From Actinocatenispora thailandica (lineage in GTDB: Bacteria; Actinomycetota; Actinomycetes; Mycobacteriales; Micromonosporaceae): a stretch of DNA of 64,000 nt. Of the stretch, positions 1-8,703 are shown one piece after another. The position numbers were made by a program, and so were the translations under genes. The stretch's first letter is position 1. Every line of letters begins with the position of its first letter. The stretch is from assembly GCF_016865425.1 (NCBI RefSeq), contig NZ_AP023355.1, positions 2,974,198-3,038,197 of the forward strand. The letters run 5' to 3'. The notes beneath the pieces were generated by a model, which worked only from the letters and a program-made list of their open reading frames with translations, was not told where the DNA came from and made no database searches.

Positions 1-378
1 CCAGGCGCGTGGTGCCACGGTCGGCCGGGCCGATACCGGCGTTCGCGTACGTCCGGCGGGTCGCTGCTGCGTTCGCGAAGGTACGCGCTGACCGTGCGCG
101 GCATGGTGCGCGCCGGCCTGGGGCTCGGCGCCGCGCTGCGCATCGCGCTCGCCGCCGACACCGTGTCGATCGTGGTGATGGAGATCATCGACAACCTCAC
201 CGTGCTGGCGATCCCCGGCGCGATGGTCGCCGGGCTCGGCTCGGTGCTGTTCTGGTCGTCGCTGCTGATCGCGCTGGCGCTCGCGCTCGTGGCGGCGACG
301 CCGGTCAACCGGTGGCTGATCTCGCGGGGACGTGGCCACGCCGTCGCTCACCGGTACCACCACGGGCACGGTCACTGA
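1..378 (+). CDS. DUF4396 domain protein, C-terminal part (5' end outside window)
   Basis: The reading frame is open from base 1 to a TGA at 376-378, so the start lies upstream of the window. From about base 130 it encodes an A-A-D-T motif, two hydrophobic segments, the segment YPVNRWLI-like 'TPVNRWLISRGRGHA' and a His-rich tail. This matches the end of DUF4396 membrane proteins, whose function is unknown. The first 30 codons are Arg-rich and do not look like the usual membrane segment, so an upstream frameshift or divergence is possible. The family call rests only on the C-terminal half. Confidence 0.6.
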   Translation, partial: PGAWCHGRPGRYRRSRTSGGSLLRSRRYALTVRGMVRAGLGLGAALRIALAADTVSIVVMEIIDNLTVLAIPGAMVAGLGSVLFWSSLLIALALALVAATPVNRWLISRGRGHAVAHRYHHGHGH

Positions 379-397
379 TTCTTGAAATATGAGATTG

Positions 398-435
398 TCG
401 TTCCGAATAACGAGACACCTGGTTACGGTCGAGGC
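398..435 (+). promoter_or_regulatory. Inverted repeat and probable leaderless -10 box of the methyltransferase gene
   Basis: TCGTT-N6-AACGA is a perfect inverted repeat at 398-413 in an unusually A+T-rich 55-bp gap. A TACGGT hexamer at 424-429 ends six bases before the ATG at 436. That spacing suits a -10 box with transcription starting at the A of the start codon. The repeat overlaps the expected -35 region, so it could be an operator. No regulator is identified. Confidence 0.4.
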
Positions 436-1239
436 ATGACGAGCAACGTGTACACCCATGGGCACCACGAGTCGGTGCTGCGGTCACACCGGTGGCGGAC
501 GGCGGCGAACTCGGCCGGCTACCTGCTGCCGGACCTGTCCGCGGGCATGTCGGTGCTGGACGTCGGGTGCGGGCCCGGCACGATCACCGCCGACCTCGCC
601 GAGCTGGTCGCGCCGGGCCGGGTCACCGCGCTGGAGCGGACCGGCCCGGCGCTCGACCTGGCCCGGGCCGAGGTCGGCCGGCGCGGCCTGGACAACGTCG
701 ACTTCGTCGTGGACGACGTGCACCACCTGCGCTTCGGCGACGACAGTTTCGACGTGGTCCACGCGCACCAGGTGCTGCAACACGTCGCCGATCCGGTGCT
801 GGCGCTGTGCGAGATGCGTCGGGTGTGCCGGCCCGGCGGCACCGTGGCCGCTCGCGACGGCGACTACGCCGCCTTCACCTGGTACCCGCAGCTGCCCGAG
901 CTGGACGAATGGCTTGCACTGTACCGATCGGCGGCCCGGGCCAACGGCGGTGAGCCGGATGCCGGGCGGCGGCTGCTGGCCTGGGCCCGGCAGGCCGGAT
1001 TCACCGACATCACTCCGAGCGCCAGCGTCTGGTGCCACGCCACCCGGGCGGACCGGGAGTACTGGGGCGGCATGTGGGCCGAGCGCATCGTCGCCTCCGA
1101 CCTGGCCCGGCAGTTGGTCGAGTCGGGCGCCGCGACCCGTGCCGACCTGGACCGGGTTGCCGCCGCGTGGCGTGCCTGGGCCGACGACGAGGACGGCTGG
1201 CTGAGCCTGCTGCACGGCGAGATCCGCTGCCGCGCCTGA
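436..1239 (+). CDS. Class I SAM-dependent methyltransferase (UbiE/MenG-like)
   Basis: This 267-residue protein has SAM-binding motif I near residues 38-50 (VLDVGCGPGTITADLAEL), an acidic motif II region (VTALERT) and a post-motif 'FDVVHAHQVLQHVADP'. These define a class I methyltransferase of the UbiE/COQ5 type. The substrate cannot be told; proteins of this length and N-terminus (TSNVYTHGHHESVL) are common in actinomycetes as stand-alone small-molecule methyltransferases. An in-frame ATG at 382 exists, but the A+T-rich inverted-repeat region lies between, and no ribosome site precedes either ATG. I favour leaderless translation from 436. It converges on galU. Confidence 0.8.
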   Translation: MTSNVYTHGHHESVLRSHRWRTAANSAGYLLPDLSAGMSVLDVGCGPGTITADLAELVAPGRVTALERTGPALDLARAEVGRRGLDNVDFVVDDVHHLRFGDDSFDVVHAHQVLQHVADPVLALCEMRRVCRPGGTVAARDGDYAAFTWYPQLPELDEWLALYRSAARANGGEPDAGRRLLAWARQAGFTDITPSASVWCHATRADREYWGGMWAERIVASDLARQLVESGAATRADLDRVAAAWRAWADDEDGWLSLLHGEIRCRA

Positions 1240-1439
1240 GTTTCGGTCGCTCCGGGCTGCCCGGGCCGGCCGCCCGGGACCGGCCCGTCCGGCTCAGGTC
1301 CGCCCACCCGGTGGGACGGCCGGGGCCGACCGGCCAGGCCCACGTTCGCGCCCGGTCCACATCCCGCCCGTGCCCGGATCCGGCCGGCCGCCCCGGTCTC
1401 GGCCGGCTGGGGAAGGTCGGGGCCGGTCGGCCGGGAGGG

Positions 1440-1488
1440 TCAGGACCGGTCGGCCGGGCCGGCCGGGGAAGCTCAGGACCGGTCGGCC
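1440..1488. repeat. 33-bp spaced direct repeat at the 3' end of galU
   Basis: TCAGGACCGGTCGGCC occurs at 1440-1455 and again at 1473-1488. The TCA of the second copy is the galU stop codon on the minus strand. Related G+C-rich copies (GGTCGGGGCCGGTCGGCC) lie just upstream. The 233-bp gap 1240-1472 between the convergent genes is otherwise low-complexity GGCCGG sequence with several weak hairpins that could act as terminators. Confidence 0.6.
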
Positions 1489-2381
1489 CGGCCGGCCTGG
1501 TCGGCGGCGAGGCGGCGCAGGTGCGGACCGTACTCGGGATCGGCCAGCGCGGCGGCGAACTGCGCGGTCAGGTAGGCCAGCGGGTTGCCGGTGTCGTACC
1601 ACTGGCCCTGGATGACCTTGCCGTAGACCGCGTGGTGCGCGGCGTACGCGTTGATCGCGTCGGTCAGGTAGATCTCGCCGGTGCGGTGCTCGTACCAGCG
1701 CCTGGTCTGCTCGGCGAGCTCGTCCACGATGCCCGGGGTGATCACGTAGCCGCCGATCGCGGCGTAGTTCGACGGGGCGTCGGCCGGGTTCGGCTTCTCC
1801 ACCAGGCCGCCGATGCGCAGCAGCCCGGCGCCCAGATCCTCGTTGACCGTGGGCACCCCGTACCGGACCGAGTCGGCCGGTTCCATCGGCATCAGGGCGA
1901 GCACCGGGCAGCCGGTCTTCTCGTACCCGGCGATCAGCTGCTGGGCCCGCGGCACGCTGGCGACGAACACGTCGTCGGGCCACAGCACCAGCACCGGCTC
2001 GTCGCCGAAGTTGCGGGCCGCGTTCAGCACCGGGGTCCCGTTGCCGTACGGGCCGTGCTGGTCCAGGTAGGTGATGTGGCCCTGCCAGGACAGCTCGCCG
2101 ACCTCCTCCACCGCGTCGGCGTAGGCGGTCTTGCCGTCCGCGCGCAGCCGCGCCACCAGGGCCGGGTTGGGCCGGAAGTGGTCCAGGATCAGCGACTTGC
2201 CCTCGGACACCACGATGGTGATGTCGGTGATGCCTGACGCGATCAGTTCCCGGACGGTGTGCTCGATCACCGGCTTGTCGCCGACCGGCAGCATCTCCTT
2301 CGGCGTCGCCTTGGTCAGCGGCAGCAGCCGCGACCCCAGGCCCGCGGCCGGAATGACGGCCCGGCGAATCGTGGTTGCCAT
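1473..2381 (-). CDS. galU: UTP--glucose-1-phosphate uridylyltransferase
   Basis: GalU makes UDP-glucose from UTP and glucose 1-phosphate, supplying cell-wall and exopolysaccharide synthesis and trehalose metabolism. The 302-residue length is normal. The N-terminus carries the nucleotide-binding signature A-A-G-L-G-S-R-L-L-P with K-A-T-P-K-E-M-L-P-V behind it. Later motifs typical of the family are 'VLWPDDVF', 'VEKPNPADAPSNYAAIGGY' and 'GEIYLTDAIN'. A strong GAGGAGG ribosome site precedes the ATG at 2381. The gene stands alone. The last codons overlap a direct repeat, so the C-terminus may be clade-specific. Confidence 0.93.
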   Translation of the reverse strand: MATTIRRAVIPAAGLGSRLLPLTKATPKEMLPVGDKPVIEHTVRELIASGITDITIVVSEGKSLILDHFRPNPALVARLRADGKTAYADAVEEVGELSWQGHITYLDQHGPYGNGTPVLNAARNFGDEPVLVLWPDDVFVASVPRAQQLIAGYEKTGCPVLALMPMEPADSVRYGVPTVNEDLGAGLLRIGGLVEKPNPADAPSNYAAIGGYVITPGIVDELAEQTRRWYEHRTGEIYLTDAINAYAAHHAVYGKVIQGQWYDTGNPLAYLTAQFAAALADPEYGPHLRRLAADQAGRADRS

Positions 2382-2491
2382 GGTCCTCCTCGTCGACGGT
2401 GACGGCTTCGCGCGCGAGTGCCGCAGACGCTACCAACCGCCGGTTCCGACCACGCCAGCCAGGCCCGCCGCGTCGCCCCGGCTACCAGCCG

Positions 2492-3388
2492 TCAGCCCCG
2501 CATCGAGGCCAGCACCGTGTCCAGCGGGGTGGCGGTCAGGCCGAGTGCGGCCTCGGTGGCGCCGGCATCCATCGTGAACGGCCGTGCCCACTGGTAGTAG
2601 GTGGTGCGCATCTCCCGCAGGAACGCGTTGCCCAGCCCGGCGCCCCACAGCACCGGGTACGGCAGCGCGGTGAGGCGGGGCGCCGACGCCCCGATGACCG
2701 TCGCGTACCGCCCGGCGAGTTCCCGGACGGTCAGCGGCGCGGTGCTCGGCACCAGCCAGGCCCGACCCCAGGCGGCCTCGGTGGTGGCGGCGGTGACCAG
2801 GGTGCGCGCCATGTCCGCGATGGCGGTGAAGGTGTGCGGCACGTCGACCGGCAGCACCGAGTAGCACCGCTTCCCGGCTCGGATCGGGGTCTCCAGCATG
2901 GCGCTGAACACCGAGTTCGCCTCGAGGTAGTCGCTGGCCCGGACCTCGGTGGCACGGATCCGGCCTGCCTCGTGGTCGGCGAGCGCCGCGCGCCACATGT
3001 CCGCCCGGATCCGCAGCTTCGGGTGGGTGGCGGCGAGCGGGGTGGCCGGCGTGATCGGCGCGTCGACCGGGCCGTACCCGTACAGGCAGCTCGCCGTGGC
3101 GAGCACCGCGCCGGTGTTGGCCGCGGCGAGCCGGAGCGCGCGGGCGAGCGGTGGCCAGTCGGTCAGCCACCGGTGGTACTGCGGGTTCGCGCAGTTGTAG
3201 ATCACCTCGGCGTCGGTGGCCAGTTCGGTGAGCCGGTCGGCGTCGGTCGCGTCGGCGGCGACCCGCTCGACGTCGATCGGGCCGCTGCCGCTGCGGGTCA
3301 CGACCCGGACCTTCTCGCCGCGCTCGACCAGGACCCGGGCGGTGGCGGTGCCGACCGGGCCACCCCCGACGATCACGTGCAGGCCCAT
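2492..3388 (-). CDS. NAD(P)-binding epimerase/reductase (extended SDR, NmrA-like)
   Basis: This 298-residue protein begins with a Rossmann motif (VIVGGGPVGTATARVLVERG) and has 'ATASCLYGYGP', an SDR-like Ser/Tyr region. It resembles extended short-chain dehydrogenase/NAD-epimerase proteins common next to TetR genes in actinomycetes. The substrate is unknown. I chose the ATG at 3388 because GGAGGA lies just upstream; an earlier in-frame ATG at 3406 has none. It is divergent from the TetR regulator at 3500, which probably represses it. Confidence 0.75.
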   Translation of the reverse strand: MGLHVIVGGGPVGTATARVLVERGEKVRVVTRSGSGPIDVERVAADATDADRLTELATDAEVIYNCANPQYHRWLTDWPPLARALRLAAANTGAVLATASCLYGYGPVDAPITPATPLAATHPKLRIRADMWRAALADHEAGRIRATEVRASDYLEANSVFSAMLETPIRAGKRCYSVLPVDVPHTFTAIADMARTLVTAATTEAAWGRAWLVPSTAPLTVRELAGRYATVIGASAPRLTALPYPVLWGAGLGNAFLREMRTTYYQWARPFTMDAGATEAALGLTATPLDTVLASMRG

Positions 3389-3417
3389 GATGGTTCCTCC
3401 GTTCACAATGGAGATCA

Positions 3418-3499
3418 GTGCTCTCGTTTGAGACCACTATTCGCGCTGGCCTGCTCGTTGTCAAGAGCACTGCTCTCGATTGTGTGCGATACTCGCGAC
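3418..3499. promoter_or_regulatory. Divergent promoter and two operator-like palindromes (TetR/SDR)
   Basis: AGAGCA-C-TGCTCT at 3464-3476 is a perfect 13-bp palindrome. A second, imperfect one (GTGcTCTC-N4-GAGAcCAC) covers 3418-3437. They lie between the divergent SDR and TetR genes and share the GTGCTCTCG half-site. GATACT at 3488-3493 is a good -10 box, ending six bases before the TetR ATG, so the regulator is probably leaderless and self-controlled. Binding by the adjacent TetR protein is inferred. Confidence 0.6.
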
Positions 3500-4198
3500 A
3501 TGGTGGAGCGTGGCACGTCGATTCGGGCCCGGGTCCGGGCCGAGCTGACCGAGGAGATCAAGAAGGCGGCGCGCGGGCAGCTCGCCGCCGAAGGCGCGAA
3601 CCTGTCGTTGCGCGCGGTCGCCCGCGAGCTGGGCATGGCCTCGTCCGCGGTGTACCGGTACTTCGCCAGCCGCGACGAGTTGCTGACCGCGCTGATCATC
3701 GACGCGTACAACGCGCTCGGCGCGGCGGCCGAAGCCGCCGACGCGCAGCACCGGCGGCGCACCGACTTCGCCGGCCGGTGGGTCGCGGTGGCCCGCGCGC
3801 TGCGGGAGTGGGCACTGGCCGCGCCGAGCGAGTACGCGCTGGTGCTCGGTAGCCCGGTGCCCGGCTACCGGGCGCCGCTGGACACCACCGGCCCGGCCAG
3901 CCGCACCCCGTTCGTGCTGGTGGGCATCGTCCGCGAGGCACATGCCGCCGGGCAGCTGGCGCCGGCGACCGCGGCGCCGCTACCGGCCCGGCTGCGCGCC
4001 GAGCTGGCCGCACTGGCGCGCACCGTCGAGGTCGATCTCGACGAGCCGATCCTGGCCAGCACCCTGCTGGCCTGGTCGCAGCTCTACGGGGCGATCAGCT
4101 TCGAACTGTTCGGTCAGCTCAACAACATGATCGACCGCCGCACCGAGTGGTTCGACTACCAGGCCCGCACCATGGCCGCCCAGATCGGCCTGCGCTGA
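3500..4198 (+). CDS. TetR/AcrR family transcriptional repressor
   Basis: The protein has 232 residues. The N-terminal third is a TetR helix-turn-helix: 'LSLRAVARELGMASSAVYRYF' is the recognition region, followed by 'SRDELLTALI'. The C-terminal part fits the TetR_C WHG domain (F...LFGQLNN near the end), typical of repressors that sense small hydrophobic ligands. It sits head-to-head with the SDR gene across a 111-bp gap that holds two palindromes, so it very likely controls both genes. The inducer is unknown. Confidence 0.85.
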   Translation: MVERGTSIRARVRAELTEEIKKAARGQLAAEGANLSLRAVARELGMASSAVYRYFASRDELLTALIIDAYNALGAAAEAADAQHRRRTDFAGRWVAVARALREWALAAPSEYALVLGSPVPGYRAPLDTTGPASRTPFVLVGIVREAHAAGQLAPATAAPLPARLRAELAALARTVEVDLDEPILASTLLAWSQLYGAISFELFGQLNNMIDRRTEWFDYQARTMAAQIGLR

Positions 4199-4251
4199 GG
4201 CGGCCGGCGGCCCCGCTCCGACCGGACGCGCCAGCCGGCTCTCGGCCGGCG

Positions 4252-5253
4252 TCAGCGCTCGACCGGGCAGCCGTCGCGGTCCGGATCGAAGCGGAGCGCG
4301 GCGCGCAGGTTGTACTCGGCGATCGCGGCGAACCCCGCCCGGTCCGGGACGTCGCCGTCGAGCAACCGCAGCGGCCCGGCGACCAGCGAGAGGTGCTCTG
4401 CCAGCGTGTAGAACCGCAGCCGGTCCGGGTCGAGTGCGCCGCGAACCAGCAACGGATGGTCCGCACCGAAGCGGATCCGGGCGAAGGCGTGCTCCCATTC
4501 GGGGTCGAAGTACATCGCGCCCTCGATGTCGATGAGCACCGGGGCGCCGTCCGGCCGTACCAGCACGTGGTCACCGCCCAGCTCGCCGTGGATCAGCCCG
4601 ACCGGCCGGCGCGGCGACACCCGGTCACACAGCGCGCGCAGCATCGTGGCCAGCCGGTCCTCGGCGGCGGCGAGCCGCGGCTCGCGACGCGCGGCCTCGG
4701 CCAGGTCGGCCAGTGCGCGGTCGGACACGATCCGCTCGCACCGGGTTTCGCCGATCCGGGCGCCCGACTCGACCGGGCCGACCTTACCGATGGCGGGGGC
4801 GGGGCAGCGGTGCATCCGCTCCAGCGCGGCCGCCAGGGCGTCCATCGTGGACGGTTGCGGCCCCTGCCGCAACCGCGCCTCCAGCGACGGCCCGGCGACA
4901 TCCTCGACGACCATCACGTCGGCATCGAGCCAGCGCCGCTGCGCGTCACCGAGCAGAATCTCCGGAACGCCCACGCCGAGCTCGGCCAGCCGCCGGTGCG
5001 CCGACACGAACAGCTGGTACCCGCTGGCGTGCGCGAAGGGCTCGGCCGAACCCTCGACCGGCCGCGTCGCCGCCGGCCAGAGGTCCTCGTCGGGCCGCCA
5101 CAGGTAGACCACGACCGTGGAACCGTCGTCGAGCCGGACCCGGTAGACGCCCTTCTTCGAACCGCCGGTCAGGCGGTCGACGGTCACCGGGCGGCGACCG
5201 GTCGCGGCCCGCACCACCGGGGCGAGTGCGGTCGGGTCCACCGTGCGCCGCAT
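4252..5253 (-). CDS. Aminoglycoside-phosphotransferase-like kinase (APH fold)
   Basis: This 333-residue protein has the APH/choline-kinase fold. A Gly/Lys-rich loop (GGSKKGVYRVRL) lies at residues 30-41, the catalytic-loop motif H-G-E-L-G-G-D-H at 222-229 and the metal-binding 'LIDIEGAMYF' around 240-249. In the usual Brenner motif HxDxxxxN the catalytic residue is Asp; here it is Glu and the Asn is His. That variant recurs in a subfamily of uncharacterised phosphotransferases, so antibiotic resistance should not be assumed. A GAGGAGAGG ribosome site supports the ATG at 5253. Confidence 0.8.
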   Translation of the reverse strand: MRRTVDPTALAPVVRAATGRRPVTVDRLTGGSKKGVYRVRLDDGSTVVVYLWRPDEDLWPAATRPVEGSAEPFAHASGYQLFVSAHRRLAELGVGVPEILLGDAQRRWLDADVMVVEDVAGPSLEARLRQGPQPSTMDALAAALERMHRCPAPAIGKVGPVESGARIGETRCERIVSDRALADLAEAARREPRLAAAEDRLATMLRALCDRVSPRRPVGLIHGELGGDHVLVRPDGAPVLIDIEGAMYFDPEWEHAFARIRFGADHPLLVRGALDPDRLRFYTLAEHLSLVAGPLRLLDGDVPDRAGFAAIAEYNLRAALRFDPDRDGCPVER

Positions 5254-5345
5254 GCCGCCACCTCTCCTCGTGGACGGCGATCATGACACCGGCCGAGCCG
5301 CGACGCCAACCGGGTTCGGCGCCGAGCGAGCACCCCGGTCGCCGG

Positions 5346-5954
5346 CTACAGGTGCCCCTGGGCTGCCGGGTGCGGCGGGGCGGGTGCACTGCCGGCGTGC
5401 GCGGTCTGCAGGAAACGGGCCAGCTCGCCGGGGTCGATGCCGAGCTGACCGGCCCGCTGCGCTGCCATCAGCAGCAACTGGGCGACGAGGTCGGTGCCGT
5501 GCTCGGGGTCCGCGGACCACTCCCACGGCTTCTCGAAGCCGAGATCGCTCGCCTCGGCGGCGAGTCCGTAGCCGGCCTGCAGCGCCGCGACGGTGTCCGC
5601 GATCGCCGCGAGCCGGGTCGGCCCCGGCCGCACGCAGCGCAGCCCGGGCAGCTCGGCGCCGAACCAGCGACAGCCGGCCGGCGGTGCCGAGCGCACCGCG
5701 CCGTAGTCGGCCGGCGGTCCCAGCGGCACGAACAGCAGCACGAAACCGTGCACCGGCCGCCCGGACCGGTCCGCCAGCTCGACCCGGATCTCCTGCTGCG
5801 CGGCCGATCTGGACAGCCCGAGGCGGGCGCCGAGCTGCTCGCGCAGCTCCCAGGTGATCGACCGCGGGTCGTGCGCCAGCACCTGCTCGCCGTCCGGCAC
5901 GGTCGCCGCCCACCCGTCGTCCCGCTGCTCGACGGTCGCCACGAATCGCTTCAT
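5346..5954 (-). CDS. Unknown protein with HicB-like N-terminus
   Basis: The 202-residue protein opens with MKRFVATVEQ and '..GWAATVPDGEQVLAHDPRSI', a beta-alpha pattern like the small HicB/DUF1902 domain that often accepts partner toxins. The rest is unfamiliar; a segment near residues 60-80 (EIRVELADRSGRPVHGFVLL) looks like another beta sheet. No HicA-like toxin (about 60 residues with a G-S-H-H motif) is adjacent, so a toxin-antitoxin role is not supported. An in-frame ATG at 6041 exists, but the start at 5954 has a GGGGGCAA ribosome-like site. Confidence 0.6.
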   Translation of the reverse strand: MKRFVATVEQRDDGWAATVPDGEQVLAHDPRSITWELREQLGARLGLSRSAAQQEIRVELADRSGRPVHGFVLLFVPLGPPADYGAVRSAPPAGCRWFGAELPGLRCVRPGPTRLAAIADTVAALQAGYGLAAEASDLGFEKPWEWSADPEHGTDLVAQLLLMAAQRAGQLGIDPGELARFLQTAHAGSAPAPPHPAAQGHL

Positions 5955-6128
5955 CGTTGCCCCCGATCTGGCACACCGGTGGATCGGCCAGCCGCCGACG
6001 GCGGTACCGATGGGGGAGAGGCTAGGTCGGGGGTACGACATGTTGTGCCGGCCGACTACGCGCCCACCTCGCCCCGGCCCGGCGGCGGCCCCCGGCCGCC
6101 CGGACCGGCTCGGCCGCCCGGCAGCCGG

Positions 6129-6788
6129 TCAGCGGGGCAGCCAGCTGTACAGGTGTTCCGGCCGGCCGGTGGTGCCGTAGCGCAGCGTCATGGTGGCGCG
6201 GCCGGATTCGGCCAGCGAGGCCAGGTAGCGCTGGGCGGTCGCCCGGGCGATGCCGAGCTCGGCGGCGACCGTGGCGGCCGACCGGGGCTCGGCCGCGGCC
6301 TGCAGCGCGTCGGCCACCAGCCGCGCGGTGACCGGGGAGTGGCCCTTCGGCGCGGCGGTACGGTCGCCCTCGTGCAGCAGCCGGATCGCCCGGTCGATGT
6401 CCGGCTGGGTCAGCGTGCCCGGAGCCGCCAGCGCGGCCCGGTACCGTGCGTAGCCGCGCAACCGGTCCGCCAGCTGCTCCGCGGTGAACGGTTTGACCAG
6501 GTAGTTGAGCGCGCCGTGGGCGTACGCGGCGCGTACCGTCTCGGTGTCGGCGGCCGCGGTGAGCAGGATCGCGTCCACCGACACCTCGCGCAGCAGGGTC
6601 AGCCCGGAGTCGTCCGGCAGGTACCGGTCGAGCAGCAGCAGGTCGGGCCGGGTCTCGGCGGCCAGCCGGCGCCCGTCCGCGACGGTGCGTGCGGTGCCGA
6701 CCACGGTGAACCCGTCGACCTGCTCGGTGAAGGCGACGTGCACCTCGGCGACCCGGAAGTCGTCCTCCACCACCAGTACCTTCAGCAC
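6129..6788 (-). CDS. Response regulator, CitB/DcuR type
   Basis: The 219-residue protein has an N-terminal receiver domain (acidic pair E9-D10, phosphoacceptor D54 in LLLDRYLPDD, K in NYLVKPF). A long helical linker and a C-terminal winged helix-turn-helix (SAATVAAELGIARATAQRYL) follow. This is the DpiA/CitB/DcuR architecture, not OmpR or NarL. It begins with GTG behind GGAGGG, 19 bases after the sensor kinase stop, so the two form an operon. The obvious target is the divergent ABC importer at 8.7-11.5 kb. Confidence 0.88.
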   Translation of the reverse strand: MLKVLVVEDDFRVAEVHVAFTEQVDGFTVVGTARTVADGRRLAAETRPDLLLLDRYLPDDSGLTLLREVSVDAILLTAAADTETVRAAYAHGALNYLVKPFTAEQLADRLRGYARYRAALAAPGTLTQPDIDRAIRLLHEGDRTAAPKGHSPVTARLVADALQAAAEPRSAATVAAELGIARATAQRYLASLAESGRATMTLRYGTTGRPEHLYSWLPR

Positions 6789-6807
6789 CCCGCCCCCTCC
6801 GCGCCGG

Positions 6808-8580
6808 CTACCGCTCGTCGACCAGTACACCAGCCCGGCCGGCCGGCGGCACGGCTGCGTCGAGGCTGGCCGGTAGCTGTGCGACGAAGACCGCGCCGTG
6901 CCCGGCACCCGCGCCGAGCTCGGCCGAGCCAGCCTCGTCCGTCCCGGCTGGCCCGTCTGCCCCGACTCCGGACGCCACGGTGCCGGCGTCGGCGAGCCGG
7001 ACGTCGCCGCCGAGGGTACGGGCGGCCTGCCGGGCGAGGCACAGCCCGAGCCCGTGCCCGGCGCTGATCCGGGTGGTGAACCCCTCGGCGAAGACCTGGG
7101 TCCGCAGCGTGGCCGGCACCCCGTCACCGGAGTCGGCCACCGACACGTGCAGCGCGTCCCCGTCGGCGAGCAGGGTGATCTCGACGTACGCCGGCTGCCG
7201 GGTGCCCAGCCGGGCGGCCCGGATGGCGTTGTCGACCAGGTTGCCGACCACCGTGGTCACGGCGACGGGCGCGGTGACCCGCCCCGGTACCCAGCTGACG
7301 TCGGCGACCCGCAGCCGCACGCCGGCCTCGGCGGCTTCGGCGGCCTTCGCGGACAGGAACGCGTGCAGGTACGGGTCGCGGACCCCGTCCGGTGCCGGTC
7401 CCAGCTCGGTGGGCGCGTCCTGCAGGGCGTGCAGGTACTCGACCGCCTCGGCGTGGTGGCCGGTCTGCAGCAGCCCGGCGAGGGTGTGCAGCCGGTTCGC
7501 GAACTCGTGCCGCTGCGCCCGGACCGCGCCGGACAGCGACCGGACCGTGTCCAGCTCCCGGGTCAGCGTCTCGATGTCGGTACGGTCCCGCAGGGTCAGC
7601 ACCGTGCCCAGGTCGTGACCGTCCCGGCGTACCTGCCGGCTGGTGGCGACGAGCACCCGGTCGCCGGCGATCGCCATCATCCGTTCCTGGTCGGTACGCC
7701 GGGACAGCGCGGCGCGGACCCGGATCGGCAGGTCCAGCCCGGCGGCGCGGGCACCGATCGGTGGCCTGCTGCCGAGCAGCCGGGCCGCCTCGTCGTTGCA
7801 CACGGTGATCCGGCCGGCGGCGTCGGCGGCGACCACGCCCTCGCCGACCCCGTGCAGCACCGCCTCGCGTTCCTGCACCAGCTCGGCCAGCTCGCGCGGT
7901 TCCAGGCCGAGCGTCTGGCTCTTCAGCCGCCGGGACAGCAGCGCGGAGCCGGCGACGCCGAGCAGCAGCGCGCCGCCGGCGAACAGCGCCGCGTCGGCGA
8001 GCACCCGCAGCCAGTTGGCCCGCACGTCGTCGGCCGCGAACCCGACGCTGACCTCGCCGACGACCCGGTGCTTCGCGTCGAACACCGGCACCTTGCCGCG
8101 GGCCGACCAGCCCAGCGTGCCGCGCTGCACGTCGACCACGTCGTGTCCGGCGAGCGCCTCGGACGGGTCGGTCGACACGTGCCGGCCGATCTCGGCGGGG
8201 TTGGGGTGCGCGAGCCGGATCCCGCGCGCGTCGGTGACCACGACGAACAGGGCGCCGGTGGCCCGCCGTACCCGCTCGGCGTCGGTACTGACGACCGGCA
8301 CGTCACCGGCCGCGACCGCCTCGGCGATGTCCGGGTCGGCGGCGACCGCGTGCGCGACGGCGAGCGCGCGCCGCTCGTACTGGTCGGTGAGCTGGCGGTC
8401 CATCAGCCAGCCGACGAGCGTGAACCCGACCCCGACGACCAGTAACACCACGCAAATCTGAAACAGCAGAATCTGGCGGGCAAAACGGATGTGCGCCAGC
8501 CGGCGCACCGCGGTGGCGTTCGTAATGCGCGAAACGGTGTTAACGCGGATTGAACGAACAATTTCGAGAAGGTTCCGCAC
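6808..8580 (-). CDS. Sensor histidine kinase, CitA/DcuS type
   Basis: The 590-residue membrane kinase has a transmembrane segment (ILLFQICVVLLVVGVGFTL), a periplasmic Cache-like sensor domain, a second membrane helix (AALFAGGALLLGVAGSALL), a PAS domain, the SpoB-type H-box (QRHEFANRLHTLAGLLQ) and a HATPase domain with N (NLVDNAIRAA) and G (GHGLGLCLARQ) boxes. Family members sense citrate or C4-dicarboxylates, but the ligand here is unknown. Codons for the first 25 residues are unusually A+T-rich, so a later GTG at 8508 (566 residues) is possible. An Ala/Gly-rich loop of about 30 residues interrupts the HATPase end. Confidence 0.85.
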   Translation of the reverse strand: MRNLLEIVRSIRVNTVSRITNATAVRRLAHIRFARQILLFQICVVLLVVGVGFTLVGWLMDRQLTDQYERRALAVAHAVAADPDIAEAVAAGDVPVVSTDAERVRRATGALFVVVTDARGIRLAHPNPAEIGRHVSTDPSEALAGHDVVDVQRGTLGWSARGKVPVFDAKHRVVGEVSVGFAADDVRANWLRVLADAALFAGGALLLGVAGSALLSRRLKSQTLGLEPRELAELVQEREAVLHGVGEGVVAADAAGRITVCNDEAARLLGSRPPIGARAAGLDLPIRVRAALSRRTDQERMMAIAGDRVLVATSRQVRRDGHDLGTVLTLRDRTDIETLTRELDTVRSLSGAVRAQRHEFANRLHTLAGLLQTGHHAEAVEYLHALQDAPTELGPAPDGVRDPYLHAFLSAKAAEAAEAGVRLRVADVSWVPGRVTAPVAVTTVVGNLVDNAIRAARLGTRQPAYVEITLLADGDALHVSVADSGDGVPATLRTQVFAEGFTTRISAGHGLGLCLARQAARTLGGDVRLADAGTVASGVGADGPAGTDEAGSAELGAGAGHGAVFVAQLPASLDAAVPPAGRAGVLVDER

Positions 8581-8703
8581 GTGAGCCAGTTCACCTAACG
8601 TTCCGCGCCGAGGCAAGAGGTCGCGCGCATCCGTCCGTCGGGTCGTGCGACGGCCGAAGCCGCCGAGGTCGGGCGGCGACCGAGCCTGCCAGGGAGGAAA
8701 TCC

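Noticed and set aside
4252-5253. Aminoglycoside resistance kinase
   Set aside because: The catalytic-loop Asp is Glu and the gene has no resistance context. It is described as APH-fold only.
5346-5954. HicAB toxin-antitoxin system
   Set aside because: Only a HicB-like N-terminal pattern is visible. No HicA gene is adjacent and the protein is longer than usual antitoxins.
4713-7067. Long plus-strand open frame across the phosphotransferase and response regulator region
   Set aside because: Low-complexity Arg/Pro/Gly translation, antisense to three recognisable genes.
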